DNA of 64,000 nt from Changchengzhania lutea (GTDB lineage Bacteria; Bacteroidota; Bacteroidia; Flavobacteriales; Flavobacteriaceae): NCBI RefSeq assembly GCF_006974145.1, contig NZ_CP039456.1, forward strand, positions 3,782,499-3,846,498. Direction: 5' to 3'. Positions 43,021 to 53,356 of this stretch are shown in pieces. The number at the start of each line of letters is the position of its first letter. Within the stretch, counting starts at the first letter, position 1. The position numbers were made by a program, and so were the translations under genes. The notes under the pieces were generated by a model. It worked only from the letters and a program-made list of their open reading frames with translations, searched no databases and was not told the origin of the DNA.

Positions 43021-43078
43021 CAAGTCTCAATAACACTGGTGCATCTCATTTGGCCTTGTTTTTGAGACTTGTTTTTTA
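43021..43078 (+). terminator. Terminator after the porin-like gene
   Basis: CAAGTCTCAA (43021-43030) is complementary to TTGAGACTTG (43062-43071), followed by six T. The loop is 31 bases, so efficiency may be partial and allow read-through into the second yceI gene. Confidence 0.6.
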
Positions 43079-43111
43079 ATTCATGTGGTATCAATTTAAA
43101 CTATTTCAAAA

Positions 43112-43696
43112 ATGAAAAAGGTTCTAATTTTTATTTCAATCCTTGTATTACTAGCATTCACAACTCGCGATTACTTTGAGAACACTTCTGTATTAATAAC
43201 TCCAGAAAGTCAATTGATTTTAAAAGGAAAAACCAATGTGAATAAATTTCAGTGTGTATTCAATGTTACTGAAATCAAAAATCCTATTCCTGTTTATTTT
43301 AAAGTGTTAGGAGACAAATTACTATTTAATAATACACAACTTGTTTTAAAAAATGGTTGTTTTGATTGTGGTAATAAAGCCATGAATAGAGATTTTCAGG
43401 ATTTATTAAAATCTAAAAAATATCCTCAGATAAATCTTAAATTAAAAGAACTTAAAGAACTAAACACGCAGAAAGGACATGTGATGCAGGTTTTATTAGA
43501 TTTAGAAATTGCAGGAATAACAAAATCGTATAAAATCCCCGTGACTTTAGAAGGTAGTGATAACTTGTTTGTAAGAGGCCTTTTAGTCTTGAATATTTGC
43601 GATTTCAATATAGAACCTCCAAAAAAGCTTATGGGCATTATCAGCGTAGACGAAATTATTGAAATTGATTTTCAGTTACTCATTGAAGAATGCTAG
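43112..43696 (+). CDS. YceI-like exported protein, cysteine-rich variant
   Basis: A 194-residue protein with an N-terminal hydrophobic signal or anchor (about residues 4-18). The YceI barrel is recognisable by LILKGKTNVNKFQCVF, MNRDFQDLLKSKKYPQINLKL, LEIAGITKSYKIPVTL and CDFNIEPPKKLMGIISVDEIIEIDF, but the HDW motif of the upstream YceI is replaced and several Cys are present (FQC, NGCFDCG, NICD and a terminal Cys). It is divergent in sequence from the first YceI, so not a recent duplicate. It is convergent with the PorP/SprF gene, 19 bases away. Confidence 0.82.
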   Translation: MKKVLIFISILVLLAFTTRDYFENTSVLITPESQLILKGKTNVNKFQCVFNVTEIKNPIPVYFKVLGDKLLFNNTQLVLKNGCFDCGNKAMNRDFQDLLKSKKYPQINLKLKELKELNTQKGHVMQVLLDLEIAGITKSYKIPVTLEGSDNLFVRGLLVLNICDFNIEPPKKLMGIISVDEIIEIDFQLLIEEC

Positions 43697-43715
43697 ATCT
43701 TGCATTTTTCCAGTT

Positions 43716-44702
43716 CTATTTATGAACTGCACTTTGTGTACACGGGCAATTACTAATCCCTTGCAAAAAGTCTAATCCAATCGTCACGACATGCGTACCG
43801 GAATTAAACCCGGACAGTTCATTCATAGTTACTTGATAGGCATATCCAAAGTAAAAAATAGATTTCTTAAATCCTACCATAGGACCAATATTTAAGGGTT
43901 TTAGTAATTGATCATTTAAAAAACGATACGAAATTCCTGCCCAGTAATAATCTTCATTTCTATTAAATTTTCTTAATTTAAAATTCAAATCAGTACTGGA
44001 TCGTTTATCACTACTAAACAATTGATAATAGACCGATGGTTCAAATTCCAAGCCGCTTTTTTTAGGACCTTTAAACGTATATCCAGAGTAGATTTGATAA
44101 TTTAAAAGCAAGTTAGGCTCTAGTGCCCGGATAGATTCTTCTATATCCTTACCTAAAATGTTATTGGCGTTAAAACTTAAAAAGAAGCCTTTATTTCTAT
44201 ACAGTAAACCCACATCAAAATTATGGTTTGTGGTTTTTCTATTATCAGTAATATATGGATCAAAATCTATTGGGGTACCGTCACCTTCATAAGCTATAAA
44301 ATTGCTGGTATCAATTCTAAAGTTATTGATATTGTATGAAATACCAAAGGACAAGTATTGTTTGGTGTAATAATCTAAAATGATATGATGTGCAAAAGAG
44401 AATTTGGCACCTGTTTGAATGGTGTTTCCGTTTCTATCATTATATAGTGACAGTCCCACTCCAGAACGATCCGCTATTCTAAAATCGGCGTATAATGATT
44501 GATTATCTGGCGCGCCTTTTATGCCCACCCATTGCGTTAAGCCATTCGCTCTAATTTTTAAATTGTCTCCAATACCTGCATAGGTTGGAGAGACAACAAA
44601 GTTATTATCTGCCAAATATTGCGTAAAAACAGGCAAATTCAACTCCTGTCCATAAGCATTTGCTATGACTAAGAGCATTAGATATATTATTAATTTTTGC
44701 AT
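43716..44702 (-). CDS. PorP/SprF family type IX secretion-associated outer-membrane protein
   Basis: A 328-residue barrel protein with a signal peptide (probable cleavage AYG|Q). It begins QELNLPVFTQYLADNNFVVSPTYAGI and continues with RANGLTQWVGIKGAPDNQSLYADF and GVGLSLYNDRNGNTIQTGAKFSFAHH, the hallmark pattern of the PorP/SprF family. SprF is needed for secretion or attachment of the SprB adhesin in gliding flavobacteria; family members usually sit beside their substrate gene, as here with the giant SprB-like gene ending 39 bases upstream. Confidence 0.93.
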   Translation of the reverse strand: MQKLIIYLMLLVIANAYGQELNLPVFTQYLADNNFVVSPTYAGIGDNLKIRANGLTQWVGIKGAPDNQSLYADFRIADRSGVGLSLYNDRNGNTIQTGAKFSFAHHIILDYYTKQYLSFGISYNINNFRIDTSNFIAYEGDGTPIDFDPYITDNRKTTNHNFDVGLLYRNKGFFLSFNANNILGKDIEESIRALEPNLLLNYQIYSGYTFKGPKKSGLEFEPSVYYQLFSSDKRSSTDLNFKLRKFNRNEDYYWAGISYRFLNDQLLKPLNIGPMVGFKKSIFYFGYAYQVTMNELSGFNSGTHVVTIGLDFLQGISNCPCTQSAVHK

Positions 44703-44716
44703 TTCAATGTTTTTAT

Positions 44717-44736
44717 TTAGTGGTTTTCACCACTAA
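44717..44736 (-). promoter_or_regulatory. Intercistronic hairpin between the giant gene and porP/sprF
   Basis: On the minus strand TTAGTGGT and ACCACTAA form an 8-bp stem with a GAAA tetraloop. It begins 5 bases after the stop of the giant gene and ends 14 bases before the porP/sprF ATG. There is no T run, so it is more likely an mRNA-processing, stability or translation-control element than a terminator. Confidence 0.5.
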
Positions 44737-44741
44737 TTCTG

Positions 44742-47700
44742 TTATCTGTAAAGCGTAAAGTGCCCAACAAATTCTCGATTATCTTTTGCATCATTCAGTT
44801 GCACGACGTACCAGTAATCACCAGTAGGCAACTCTTTTCCATTATAGGTTCCATCCCATTTTTCACCCACATTTAAGGTAGCAATTTTTCTGCCATACCT
44901 ATCAAAAATATCAACCGTTAGGTTGCGATATTGACCGGTACAGCCTGGTTCCCACCCTCCATTTTGCGGCACAAAATAATTTGGAATACACACATCTATA
45001 TACTCATAATACTTTGTGGCTGTTGCCATACACCCATTACTGTCGGTCACTACGACGGTATAATCACCAGATTCGTAAATTAGAAATGTATTGGTACTGC
45101 CGTAAGACTCTCCGTTAAGCGTAAATTCATAATCTCCTGATCCGCCGGTAGCAATAGCTACAATTTCATTTAATTCACCATCTTCCAATACAAGTTGTAA
45201 AGGATCATAAGATTCAATATCGAACATTTCGGTTCTTTGAATACAACCATTGGTATGTCTTACATCTATAAAATGGTTTAATCCTGGCAGAACATTTATA
45301 AACACGTTACTTGTTTGATATGGGCCACCATCAAGTGAATAATCTAAGTCGGCAGGATTGGTAATACTATCGTCTACGGTTACAGTTACCGAATTAGTGG
45401 ATACATTATCTGTACACCCATATTCCACAACTGCAATGGGATCAATACTAACCGATTTTGGAAATGTAATGTTCCACTCAGATTCACAACCTAAATTATC
45501 ACGTACATAGACCACATGGTCATCTCCTCCCAAATTGGTGAAATCAAATTGTGTCTGTGTTGAAGTTCCAATAGTATAAGTACCATTAATGTCATCTAAA
45601 CTCACGCTATAAGGCAAGTTTCCGCCAGAAATATCGATACTGAATTCACCATCTAAATCGCCTTCACAAACCTCAGCTAATATAGAGTTAGGGACAATCG
45701 TTAAAATAACCGGTGTTGGTTGATCAATGGTAAAATCGAAAAGAACGAAACAACCCAACTCATCTTGTGCAATGGCTTGATAGTCTCCTGGCATTAAGTC
45801 TTCAAAAATAGGAGATTCGAAAAACTGATTTAATTGTGGTGAAATAGCATACTTAATAATACCAGAACCTCCAGATGCCATGATTTCCATCATCCCGTCA
45901 TCACCTCCATTACAAGTCACATCATTCACTGTGAAATTTGCCACCAATGGTAAATCAGGTTCTGTAATTGGAATTTGTGCAGAGGTTGTTAAACAATCCC
46001 CACTATCAACTCTAATTTGGTAGGTACCAACAGGTAAATCTGTAAATACCCCTGGAGTGTTTTGAATAGGTGCCGGTGCGATAGCATTTCCTGAAGCATC
46101 TTGTAAGGTATATATATAATTACCTAAGCCACCTTGGGCAGTCGCTACAATAACACCTGTATTATCTCCGGCACAATTAATGGTCGCATTGGTCGCATCT
46201 AAATCAACCACCAATGTTGGTAAAGGATCTATGGTAATTTCATTAGAAATAGAATTTAAACAACCATTGGAATCACGTACATAATACATGTAAGTTCCGG
46301 GTGCGACAGAAAATGTGACTGATGATGCAAACGGCCCTAAAACCGTTGTAAAATTACTAGTATTACTGTATTCATAAGGTGCGTTTCCGCCTAGGGCACT
46401 TAATGTTAATGTTGTGCTTGTAAAACAAGTTTGCGATGTTTCCTTAACCAAAGTGGCCTCTACTTGAGTTGGCGCATCAATAATGATATCTGCCGAAGTA
46501 AACGAACAATTGTATCCGTCTGTGACAACCACTTGATACGTGCCTGCTCCTAATCCACTAAACACAGGATCCGATTGTGGACCAGATGAACTTGTGGTAG
46601 GCGACATCATATTTAGGGTATACGAGTAATTACTTCCCTGTCCACCAGTTGCACTCACGGTTATGCTCGCATCAGTATCTCCAAAACAAGCTAGTAACGA
46701 AGTACTTGCGGTTATTGTGCCGTCAATTGGGTTTGGAATATCCAATACGACATTTTCTGAAGCAATACATCCTCCAGCATCCCTAACATTAACCGTATAG
46801 TTTCCTGCACTTAAGTTTGTAAACGTTCCGTTTGTGGAGTAAACTATGGTTGCCGTTCCTGTCAATTCATATTCATAAGTTCCCCAACCACCATTGGCTA
46901 TAGCAGTAATAGTGCCTTTATCATCATCGCAAGTTACGTTTGACGTTTCAGTAGCATTCAATGTTAATGCTTCGATTGGTGAATTAATTATAACTGTGGA
47001 AGTCGCGCCACAAAACGGACTAGCAGTTTCTGTAATATCCACGGTGTAACTTCCAGCTAACAATCCAGAAATGGGCTGTGGGTTTGTTGATGTATTCGCA
47101 GAAACAATTCCTGTTACAGAGACCCCCAAACTATTAAACACTTCATATGTATAAGCTCCTGTATAACCGCTAATGGTTAAATCAAAAGCACCACTGTTAT
47201 CTCCAAAACAGGTGACTGCTGTTGGTAGCGTGGTAATAGTCGGAAGCTGTTCAGATGGCATGACTATGGTCACATTTTCTGAACACAAGGTCGTTGCATC
47301 TGTTAAGGTTACGGTGTATGTTCCAGATGGTACACCTGTATAGATGTTTCCACTTAAATTAATACTAGCTGGATTCGGACTTATGATATAATCATAAGTT
47401 CCTGTTCCTCCAGATCCGATTATTGTAATTTCCCCATCGTTATCATTACATGTTGCTAAGGCTGTTACGGTAGGCTCTATAAATAAAGGTGCTTCAATAT
47501 CGACTGATTCTAAATTACCACAACCATTTATATCTTGTATCTCAATGGTATGTGTGCCAGAAGCCAAGTTTGATATGGTAAACGGTGCCGTTCGAGTTTG
47601 AAAAGCGCCACCATCAACACTATAGCTATATGGAGCAACGCCTCCAGTTGCTAGTGTAACATCGATTTCAAAATTACCTTCAGTAACTGTACATCGGTTG

Positions 47701-50700
47701 TTAACTGTTGCAGTAATTACTGGTTCTGGATCTGTAGGTAAATCTAAGACCAGTGTCGATTTTATACAACCATTTGCATCTACAACATGTACAAAATAGC
47801 TGTTAGCATCCACATTAAACGTACTCGCAGACGCCCATAAAGGATCTGTTGCCAATGGTGGAATTGCTGATATTGTAATTTGATATAAATATGGTGCTGT
47901 ACCATTTGTAGCTATAGCACTAATTAGTCCAGAGTTTGGATTACAATTGGCATTATTGTCGATAGTAGCAGTAATATCTAAATCAATAGCAGATTCATTG
48001 ATTTCAAAAATGGTAGATGCTGATAGACATCCGTTAAACGCACCTGTTCCGTTTTCAGTAAAAACAATATAATATTGTCCCACAGACAAGTTTCCTGGCG
48101 CTGGTGTAGTCACCGTTTCCGGCACTCCAAAAGTAACAGGTAAATTGGTTGGCCCGTCGATTAATACATTTGTAAAAGCTGTATAAATAGCATAATCGAC
48201 AGAAGTTGTTGTGCTATCAAAATTATCAATAGTAAAGGTGACACTGCCGTTGTTTTCTCCTTGACACACGACATTATTTGGAACAACTGATGATGTTAGC
48301 GTTGAAGCTGGGTCTATAGCCGAATCTGCAGATTTTACAAAATAGCAACCTGTAGCTGTATCGTAAACGACAAAAGTATAAACAACTCCTGGTGTTAAGT
48401 TATCAAATGTTTTTCTATCTGGAAAACCAACATCTGAAGGAAAATACGATGTTGCTGGAGCATAAGGTATTGTATTGAATTCTAAAATAGCAAATTCGTA
48501 ATTCCCACTTCCCAAAGCTGAAATTGCCTGTACCACAGCTGTACCACCAGAAGCACAATCTGGCACTACGGTTGTAACATCGATTAATAAATCTGATGGT
48601 GGTGACGCGATAACTATTTGCTGAGACAAACTACAGCCATTAGCATCAATTACATTTATAGTGTAGGTCCCAAAATTAATTATGTTGAATGTATGATCTT
48701 CATTTGAGGCTGCCGTATAAGGACTTCCTAGAATAACATCACCAAAATTATTTGTAATGTAATAGGTAAATGGTTGCGTTCCTCCTGAAACGTTTTCAAC
48801 AGTAATAGACCCTAAGCTTGATCCTCCAGGGTCATTACAGGTAATATCTACTTTAGTTAAATCAAAAATTATTGGGTTAGGTTCTGATATAGTTATGGTT
48901 TCCGTATCTGTACAAGCTTTAGAATCAGTTAAAGTAATTGTATAATCCCCAGCTGGTAGCCCACTTGTTTGTGTACCGAAATCAGTTCCAGTAGTATCGT
49001 TATTCACATTAATAGTAAAAGGCGGGGTCCCCACTGCATTATTAATGTTTATCTGAATAGCAGCATTGGAATCACCATTACATAAAATTGGTTGTGTTTG
49101 AACTACCGAAATGATGTCTGGTAACGAAATGGCATTAATGGTTTGTACGGAAGATTCGGCAGTACAGCCATTAGCATCCGTTACTTGAAATTGATACGTA
49201 CCATTTGCAGCAGTTGCATAATTGAAAGGTGTACCTGTTGCTCCTAATGAAGCATAAGCACCGCCATTAAAGGAAACGGCGTAAACATATGGTGAAACAC
49301 CTCCAGAAATTGTTCCTGAAATTGAAGCATCTGGTGATGCTGTACAATCTAAATCTTTAGTTAAAACCGTGCTTAACGTTATTGGTGGCAATGGTGCAAT
49401 GGTATAAGATTCACTATAAACACAATCGTTGGCGTCTCGTACCTGAAACGTATAGGTGTCTGGCTCTAAACCATTAAATACATTTGATGATTGATAGCCT
49501 GTTGCTGATGCAGCTGGAGCTATAATCTGGTATTCTAATGGAACAGTTCCTCCTGTGACGGTTAAAGTAACATCCGAAGTATTAGAAGGACAACTTACTG
49601 GTGTATTACTAAACGTTAAATCCGTTGGCGGATCTAATGAATCTATAGTAATTGGTGCTGCAACGAAAGTACAAGCGTTAGTATCTCTAATAGTTATGGT
49701 GTAAGTGCCACCTGTTAATCCTGTAAATGTTAATCCGGATTGAAAGGTGATACCGTCAATACTATAGGTATACAGTCCTGTTCCGCCTGTAACCCCTGAA
49801 ACGGTAATCGTTCCGTTAGAAGTACAGGTATAAGGCGCTGTTAGAGTCACGGTGCCATTCACCGCATCAACAGCTGTAATACTTACTGTTTGAGGTGTTG
49901 TTGAACATATGTCCGTTCCTATGCTATATTGAACCACCACATCGTAATCTCCAGTAGAAAGCCCTGTGAACATTGGGGAATTATAAAAGGTGACACCATT
50001 ATCAATACTGTATTCTAAGCTGTTTCCGTTTGCATTGGAGACGTTTATATTTATTGTTCCATTATCGCCAGCATCCGAACATAAAATATCGGTTTTAGAA
50101 ACATTGAAATCTGGTGGCAACGTTGCATCCACTGTAATAGATGTTTCTGCGGTACAGTTATTTGAATCCACTACCGTGATATTATACATACCAGGAGTTG
50201 ATACATTGATTATTGGTGAATCCTGAAAATCTGTGGTACTGTTAACGAAATAAAAATACGGTGATGTTCCGCCCACGGGATAGACTGTAATCTCTCCATC
50301 GGTACACGTTAATGGTTTTGTAAGTGCTGAAGTTGCGGTTAATATCGGTGGATTGATAATTTCAATATCTCCGGTATAGGCACAACCATCTTCAGTAGAT
50401 ATATTTACCGTATAGATTCCTGGGTTTAAATTCGCGAAAGTATAGTCACTCTCCATTATGGATCCTACGCTATTTATTAATGTAGCACCTTGATAAATTG
50501 AATAAAAATATTGTGGGCGAACGTCGTTAGCAGCTAAAATAACACTACCCTGTTCTCCATTACAATAAGGTTGAGTTATCACGGTGGAGACTGTAAAATC
50601 ACGTTGTCTTATTTGGACGTCTGGTACAGAAAAGATACAAGGGTTTGGATCCACGCCAATTTGTCTCACATACACCGAATAAACGTTTGGAGCATTTATA

Positions 50701-52958
50701 GAAAATATATTGCTAGATTGATAATTAGCCCCATCAATACTATACTCATAACCACTAGGTACACCACCAACTACTATCTCACCTGGTGTTGTACAAATGA
50801 TATCCCTTGAGGTCACTGTAGGAATCAATAAATTGGTATACACATTGAAATAAAATCGGTTAAAACAACCACCATCATAGTTTAAGGTCAATCTGTATTG
50901 ACCTGCTGTGTCTGCTAAAAAGTTAGGACCTGTTTCAACTTGATTCCATGTACATGCGACATCTTCATTGGCACAGTCTTGGTCAACTACGGCAGCACAA
51001 CTGGTTTCATCCAATCTTTCCCAAATCATAGAAGACGTGTCTGTGATATTTGTTTCAATAGATCTTGAATCATTAGCACCACATAAAAAAATATTTGGCA
51101 ATGATTTCCCATCATTAGGACAGGTTACTACCTCATCTGCAAAAGGAATGACTGGGTTTGTGACATTAGAACCAAAAGTGATCACTTCAAATTCCTGATC
51201 GATTGATTGACAAGGCGCAATGGCCGTGTTAAATACATAGTAAGTTCCTGTAGTGGTAACCGTTAAAGATTGGCTTGTACCAATTACGGGTGTTCCTGAT
51301 GGGCTTGTAGACCAAGCATAGGAATCGTAGCCATTAGCCGCTGTTAAGACCGTACTGGCACCACAAAGCACCACATTTTCATTAAACGTACAATTAATAT
51401 CAGCCAAAAAATTGGTTGCAGCTGGTGATAACAAACATCCGGTATTTGTACTAAAACTAGGATCGTCTGAAATGGTAAATGTTGGATTAAGCGTCCCATT
51501 ATAAGTTGAAAATGCCTGATTACTTATAATATTAGAACACGCATCACTTAACAAACTACAAGTGGCAACAACGGTTACTTTAAAACGAATTTCCTGTACG
51601 GGATCATTTTCTTCAACAACAGAATTATCCACACTAAAAACAAGTTCCCTAGTGGATGTATCATAACTTTGAACTGTTACCCCGGGAGGTAACAATTCCA
51701 TATCTGCCGGATAGTTAAAATCAATGTTTGTTGGAAGAATATCCCTAATTATCAAATTTGTGGCATCATCATTTCCTGTGTTCTGAAAGCCAATGACATA
51801 ATTTAATTCATCACCTAAATTTACTAACTGTCCACCAATATCGTTTCCTGAAGCATCTTCAACTATTTTTGTAAGTACAATATTGGGTTCAATAATATCT
51901 ACAGCTAAAGCGAAAAAATAATTGAAATAGGTATCGCCACTAGTCTCGAGTCTTACCACCGCATCTGTAGCATTATTAGCAATCACCGCATTAGATGGAT
52001 TTGGAACGACCATAACCCCCGTATCAAAACCCAAAGTGTTTGTACTGTTAGGGTTTCTGTTATTTACAGGCAATGCGCTTAGTTGGGTTACCGAACTATT
52101 AAAAAAGTTATCTACAGGGCGATCAGCCGTAGATAAATTAACACCATTAAGTAATAATTGATCTCCTACAATAGGGCTATCGCCTTCTAAAGTAGCAAAT
52201 GCAAAATTAGCTCTTACTGGCGCCGGTGCAGGAATAGTTCTAAATCCAGAAACAGGAATGTCTAGAGAAGGGTTTCCTCCTGCTACACTAATAGCACTAA
52301 AGCCATCAAAACTGGTAATGGACTTACCAGGCATGGTTGGATCCTCGTAAACAACAAATAATGACCAACCCGCTGAATATCCTGTACCATTTCTAGGTGT
52401 AAATGTTTCTGTTTCCCCTTCCGCACTGGACACATTTGCTACGGTATACGTTCCTAAATCTGTGGTTAACCCCGTCACTATAGCCGTTACATCTGCATAG
52501 CAGGCGTATGAAAAACTATTGCCCCCGTCTACTGATGTCCCATTGGCATCATAAATGATGGTACCAACGATATCATTATAGGCACCTGTAGGGCCTTTAA
52601 ATTTTACTTGATTTATAGGTTCAGTGCCATTAGTCACTGCTCCCCAATATAGACCTGCATGAATAATACTATAACAATTTGGATTTGCAATACCTAAATC
52701 TGCACTTGATGAACTGAATGTTAAAGGATCTGAATCAATGTCAATATACCGCATATCAACATTATGATTATAGACAGAATTATCATTGAATGCATTGTTG
52801 TCCGGACCTAAAATATTATTTCCGATCAATACGATATCACCCTTTAGATCTTGATTGAATCGTGGTGTGAACGGTGTGTAGTTTTGTGCAACTAATTGCA
52901 CACCCATAAGGAAAAGGAAAACAACTAATAAATTTTTGCAAAAAGTAGGTTTTTTCAT
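44742..52958 (-). CDS. Giant SprB-repeat surface protein with T9SS type B sorting domain
   Basis: A 2738-residue exported protein. Signal peptide ~1-25 (QLVA|QNYT); a unique region to ~360; a DUF11-like domain (IVLTKIVEDASGN, LGDELNYVIGFQNTGNDDATNLIIRDILP) at ~360-460; an immunoglobulin-like/PKD-like stretch to ~700; then about two dozen SprB repeats (each ~75 residues: VxCNGGxDG...GG..PY.YSxDG...F..L..GxYtvxVxDxNGC); finally a gliding-motility-type C-terminal domain (TVDIFDRYGRKIATLNVGEKWDGTYNGKELPTGDYWY...FTLYR) that directs export and anchoring by type IX secretion. It probably forms a cell-surface adhesin. It is paralogous to the next gene, and its likely SprF partner follows. Confidence 0.9.
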   Translation of the reverse strand: MKKPTFCKNLLVVFLFLMGVQLVAQNYTPFTPRFNQDLKGDIVLIGNNILGPDNNAFNDNSVYNHNVDMRYIDIDSDPLTFSSSSADLGIANPNCYSIIHAGLYWGAVTNGTEPINQVKFKGPTGAYNDIVGTIIYDANGTSVDGGNSFSYACYADVTAIVTGLTTDLGTYTVANVSSAEGETETFTPRNGTGYSAGWSLFVVYEDPTMPGKSITSFDGFSAISVAGGNPSLDIPVSGFRTIPAPAPVRANFAFATLEGDSPIVGDQLLLNGVNLSTADRPVDNFFNSSVTQLSALPVNNRNPNSTNTLGFDTGVMVVPNPSNAVIANNATDAVVRLETSGDTYFNYFFALAVDIIEPNIVLTKIVEDASGNDIGGQLVNLGDELNYVIGFQNTGNDDATNLIIRDILPTNIDFNYPADMELLPPGVTVQSYDTSTRELVFSVDNSVVEENDPVQEIRFKVTVVATCSLLSDACSNIISNQAFSTYNGTLNPTFTISDDPSFSTNTGCLLSPAATNFLADINCTFNENVVLCGASTVLTAANGYDSYAWSTSPSGTPVIGTSQSLTVTTTGTYYVFNTAIAPCQSIDQEFEVITFGSNVTNPVIPFADEVVTCPNDGKSLPNIFLCGANDSRSIETNITDTSSMIWERLDETSCAAVVDQDCANEDVACTWNQVETGPNFLADTAGQYRLTLNYDGGCFNRFYFNVYTNLLIPTVTSRDIICTTPGEIVVGGVPSGYEYSIDGANYQSSNIFSINAPNVYSVYVRQIGVDPNPCIFSVPDVQIRQRDFTVSTVITQPYCNGEQGSVILAANDVRPQYFYSIYQGATLINSVGSIMESDYTFANLNPGIYTVNISTEDGCAYTGDIEIINPPILTATSALTKPLTCTDGEITVYPVGGTSPYFYFVNSTTDFQDSPIINVSTPGMYNITVVDSNNCTAETSITVDATLPPDFNVSKTDILCSDAGDNGTININVSNANGNSLEYSIDNGVTFYNSPMFTGLSTGDYDVVVQYSIGTDICSTTPQTVSITAVDAVNGTVTLTAPYTCTSNGTITVSGVTGGTGLYTYSIDGITFQSGLTFTGLTGGTYTITIRDTNACTFVAAPITIDSLDPPTDLTFSNTPVSCPSNTSDVTLTVTGGTVPLEYQIIAPAASATGYQSSNVFNGLEPDTYTFQVRDANDCVYSESYTIAPLPPITLSTVLTKDLDCTASPDASISGTISGGVSPYVYAVSFNGGAYASLGATGTPFNYATAANGTYQFQVTDANGCTAESSVQTINAISLPDIISVVQTQPILCNGDSNAAIQININNAVGTPPFTINVNNDTTGTDFGTQTSGLPAGDYTITLTDSKACTDTETITISEPNPIIFDLTKVDITCNDPGGSSLGSITVENVSGGTQPFTYYITNNFGDVILGSPYTAASNEDHTFNIINFGTYTINVIDANGCSLSQQIVIASPPSDLLIDVTTVVPDCASGGTAVVQAISALGSGNYEFAILEFNTIPYAPATSYFPSDVGFPDRKTFDNLTPGVVYTFVVYDTATGCYFVKSADSAIDPASTLTSSVVPNNVVCQGENNGSVTFTIDNFDSTTTSVDYAIYTAFTNVLIDGPTNLPVTFGVPETVTTPAPGNLSVGQYYIVFTENGTGAFNGCLSASTIFEINESAIDLDITATIDNNANCNPNSGLISAIATNGTAPYLYQITISAIPPLATDPLWASASTFNVDANSYFVHVVDANGCIKSTLVLDLPTDPEPVITATVNNRCTVTEGNFEIDVTLATGGVAPYSYSVDGGAFQTRTAPFTISNLASGTHTIEIQDINGCGNLESVDIEAPLFIEPTVTALATCNDNDGEITIIGSGGTGTYDYIISPNPASINLSGNIYTGVPSGTYTVTLTDATTLCSENVTIVMPSEQLPTITTLPTAVTCFGDNSGAFDLTISGYTGAYTYEVFNSLGVSVTGIVSANTSTNPQPISGLLAGSYTVDITETASPFCGATSTVIINSPIEALTLNATETSNVTCDDDKGTITAIANGGWGTYEYELTGTATIVYSTNGTFTNLSAGNYTVNVRDAGGCIASENVVLDIPNPIDGTITASTSLLACFGDTDASITVSATGGQGSNYSYTLNMMSPTTSSSGPQSDPVFSGLGAGTYQVVVTDGYNCSFTSADIIIDAPTQVEATLVKETSQTCFTSTTLTLSALGGNAPYEYSNTSNFTTVLGPFASSVTFSVAPGTYMYYVRDSNGCLNSISNEITIDPLPTLVVDLDATNATINCAGDNTGVIVATAQGGLGNYIYTLQDASGNAIAPAPIQNTPGVFTDLPVGTYQIRVDSGDCLTTSAQIPITEPDLPLVANFTVNDVTCNGGDDGMMEIMASGGSGIIKYAISPQLNQFFESPIFEDLMPGDYQAIAQDELGCFVLFDFTIDQPTPVILTIVPNSILAEVCEGDLDGEFSIDISGGNLPYSVSLDDINGTYTIGTSTQTQFDFTNLGGDDHVVYVRDNLGCESEWNITFPKSVSIDPIAVVEYGCTDNVSTNSVTVTVDDSITNPADLDYSLDGGPYQTSNVFINVLPGLNHFIDVRHTNGCIQRTEMFDIESYDPLQLVLEDGELNEIVAIATGGSGDYEFTLNGESYGSTNTFLIYESGDYTVVVTDSNGCMATATKYYEYIDVCIPNYFVPQNGGWEPGCTGQYRNLTVDIFDRYGRKIATLNVGEKWDGTYNGKELPTGDYWYVVQLNDAKDNREFVGHFTLYR

Positions 52959-53356
52959 GGTTGCTATATTTAATATTTCTTTTTTGGTGGGGGCAAAAGA
53001 AATAATCCTGCTTATTAAATAGATTAAAATTTTGTAAGTACATTACTTCTTATAATCCATTTTGTCCTTTTTTAATGCCTTTAAACGAGATAAATATCGT
53101 GTTTTTTTTTGTAACGATGAAAAAAGTTATAATAATTTAAGCACTTTATCGATATAATACTGCTTTCAACTGCATTTAATCGGTAAATTCGTAGTATTTT
53201 AAACACCATTTCATATAAGAGATATGGCCAATTGAAATATTTCTATATAGTCGCTCCTTAACAAGTCAATTTTAAGGTAGAGATTCTTTTAAAGCTTTGT
53301 AGTCAATGGTACAAGAAGATTTGAGAAAAAAGAAATCGTAGATAGCTGTGAATATA
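52959..53356. other. Intergenic region between the two giant genes
   Basis: About 400 A/T-rich bases with no ORF. Upstream of the gene at 52958 (minus strand) I see no full TTG-N19-TAnnTTTG promoter; the nearest is TTCTTTTG with one mismatch close to the start codon. No hairpin with a T run follows the upstream paralog's stop codon, so read-through from one giant gene to the next is possible. Confidence 0.6.

Noticed and set aside
43688-43705. Hairpin at the end of the second yceI gene as a terminator
   Set aside because: The near-palindrome AATGC...GCATT has only a 5-bp outer stem with an internal mismatch and includes the stop codon; too weak to call.
44742-52958. Plus-strand ORFs inside the giant genes (for example 49990-50226 and 50571-50810)
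   Set aside because: They are antisense shadows of a continuous repeat-coding frame and lack recognisable domains or start signals.
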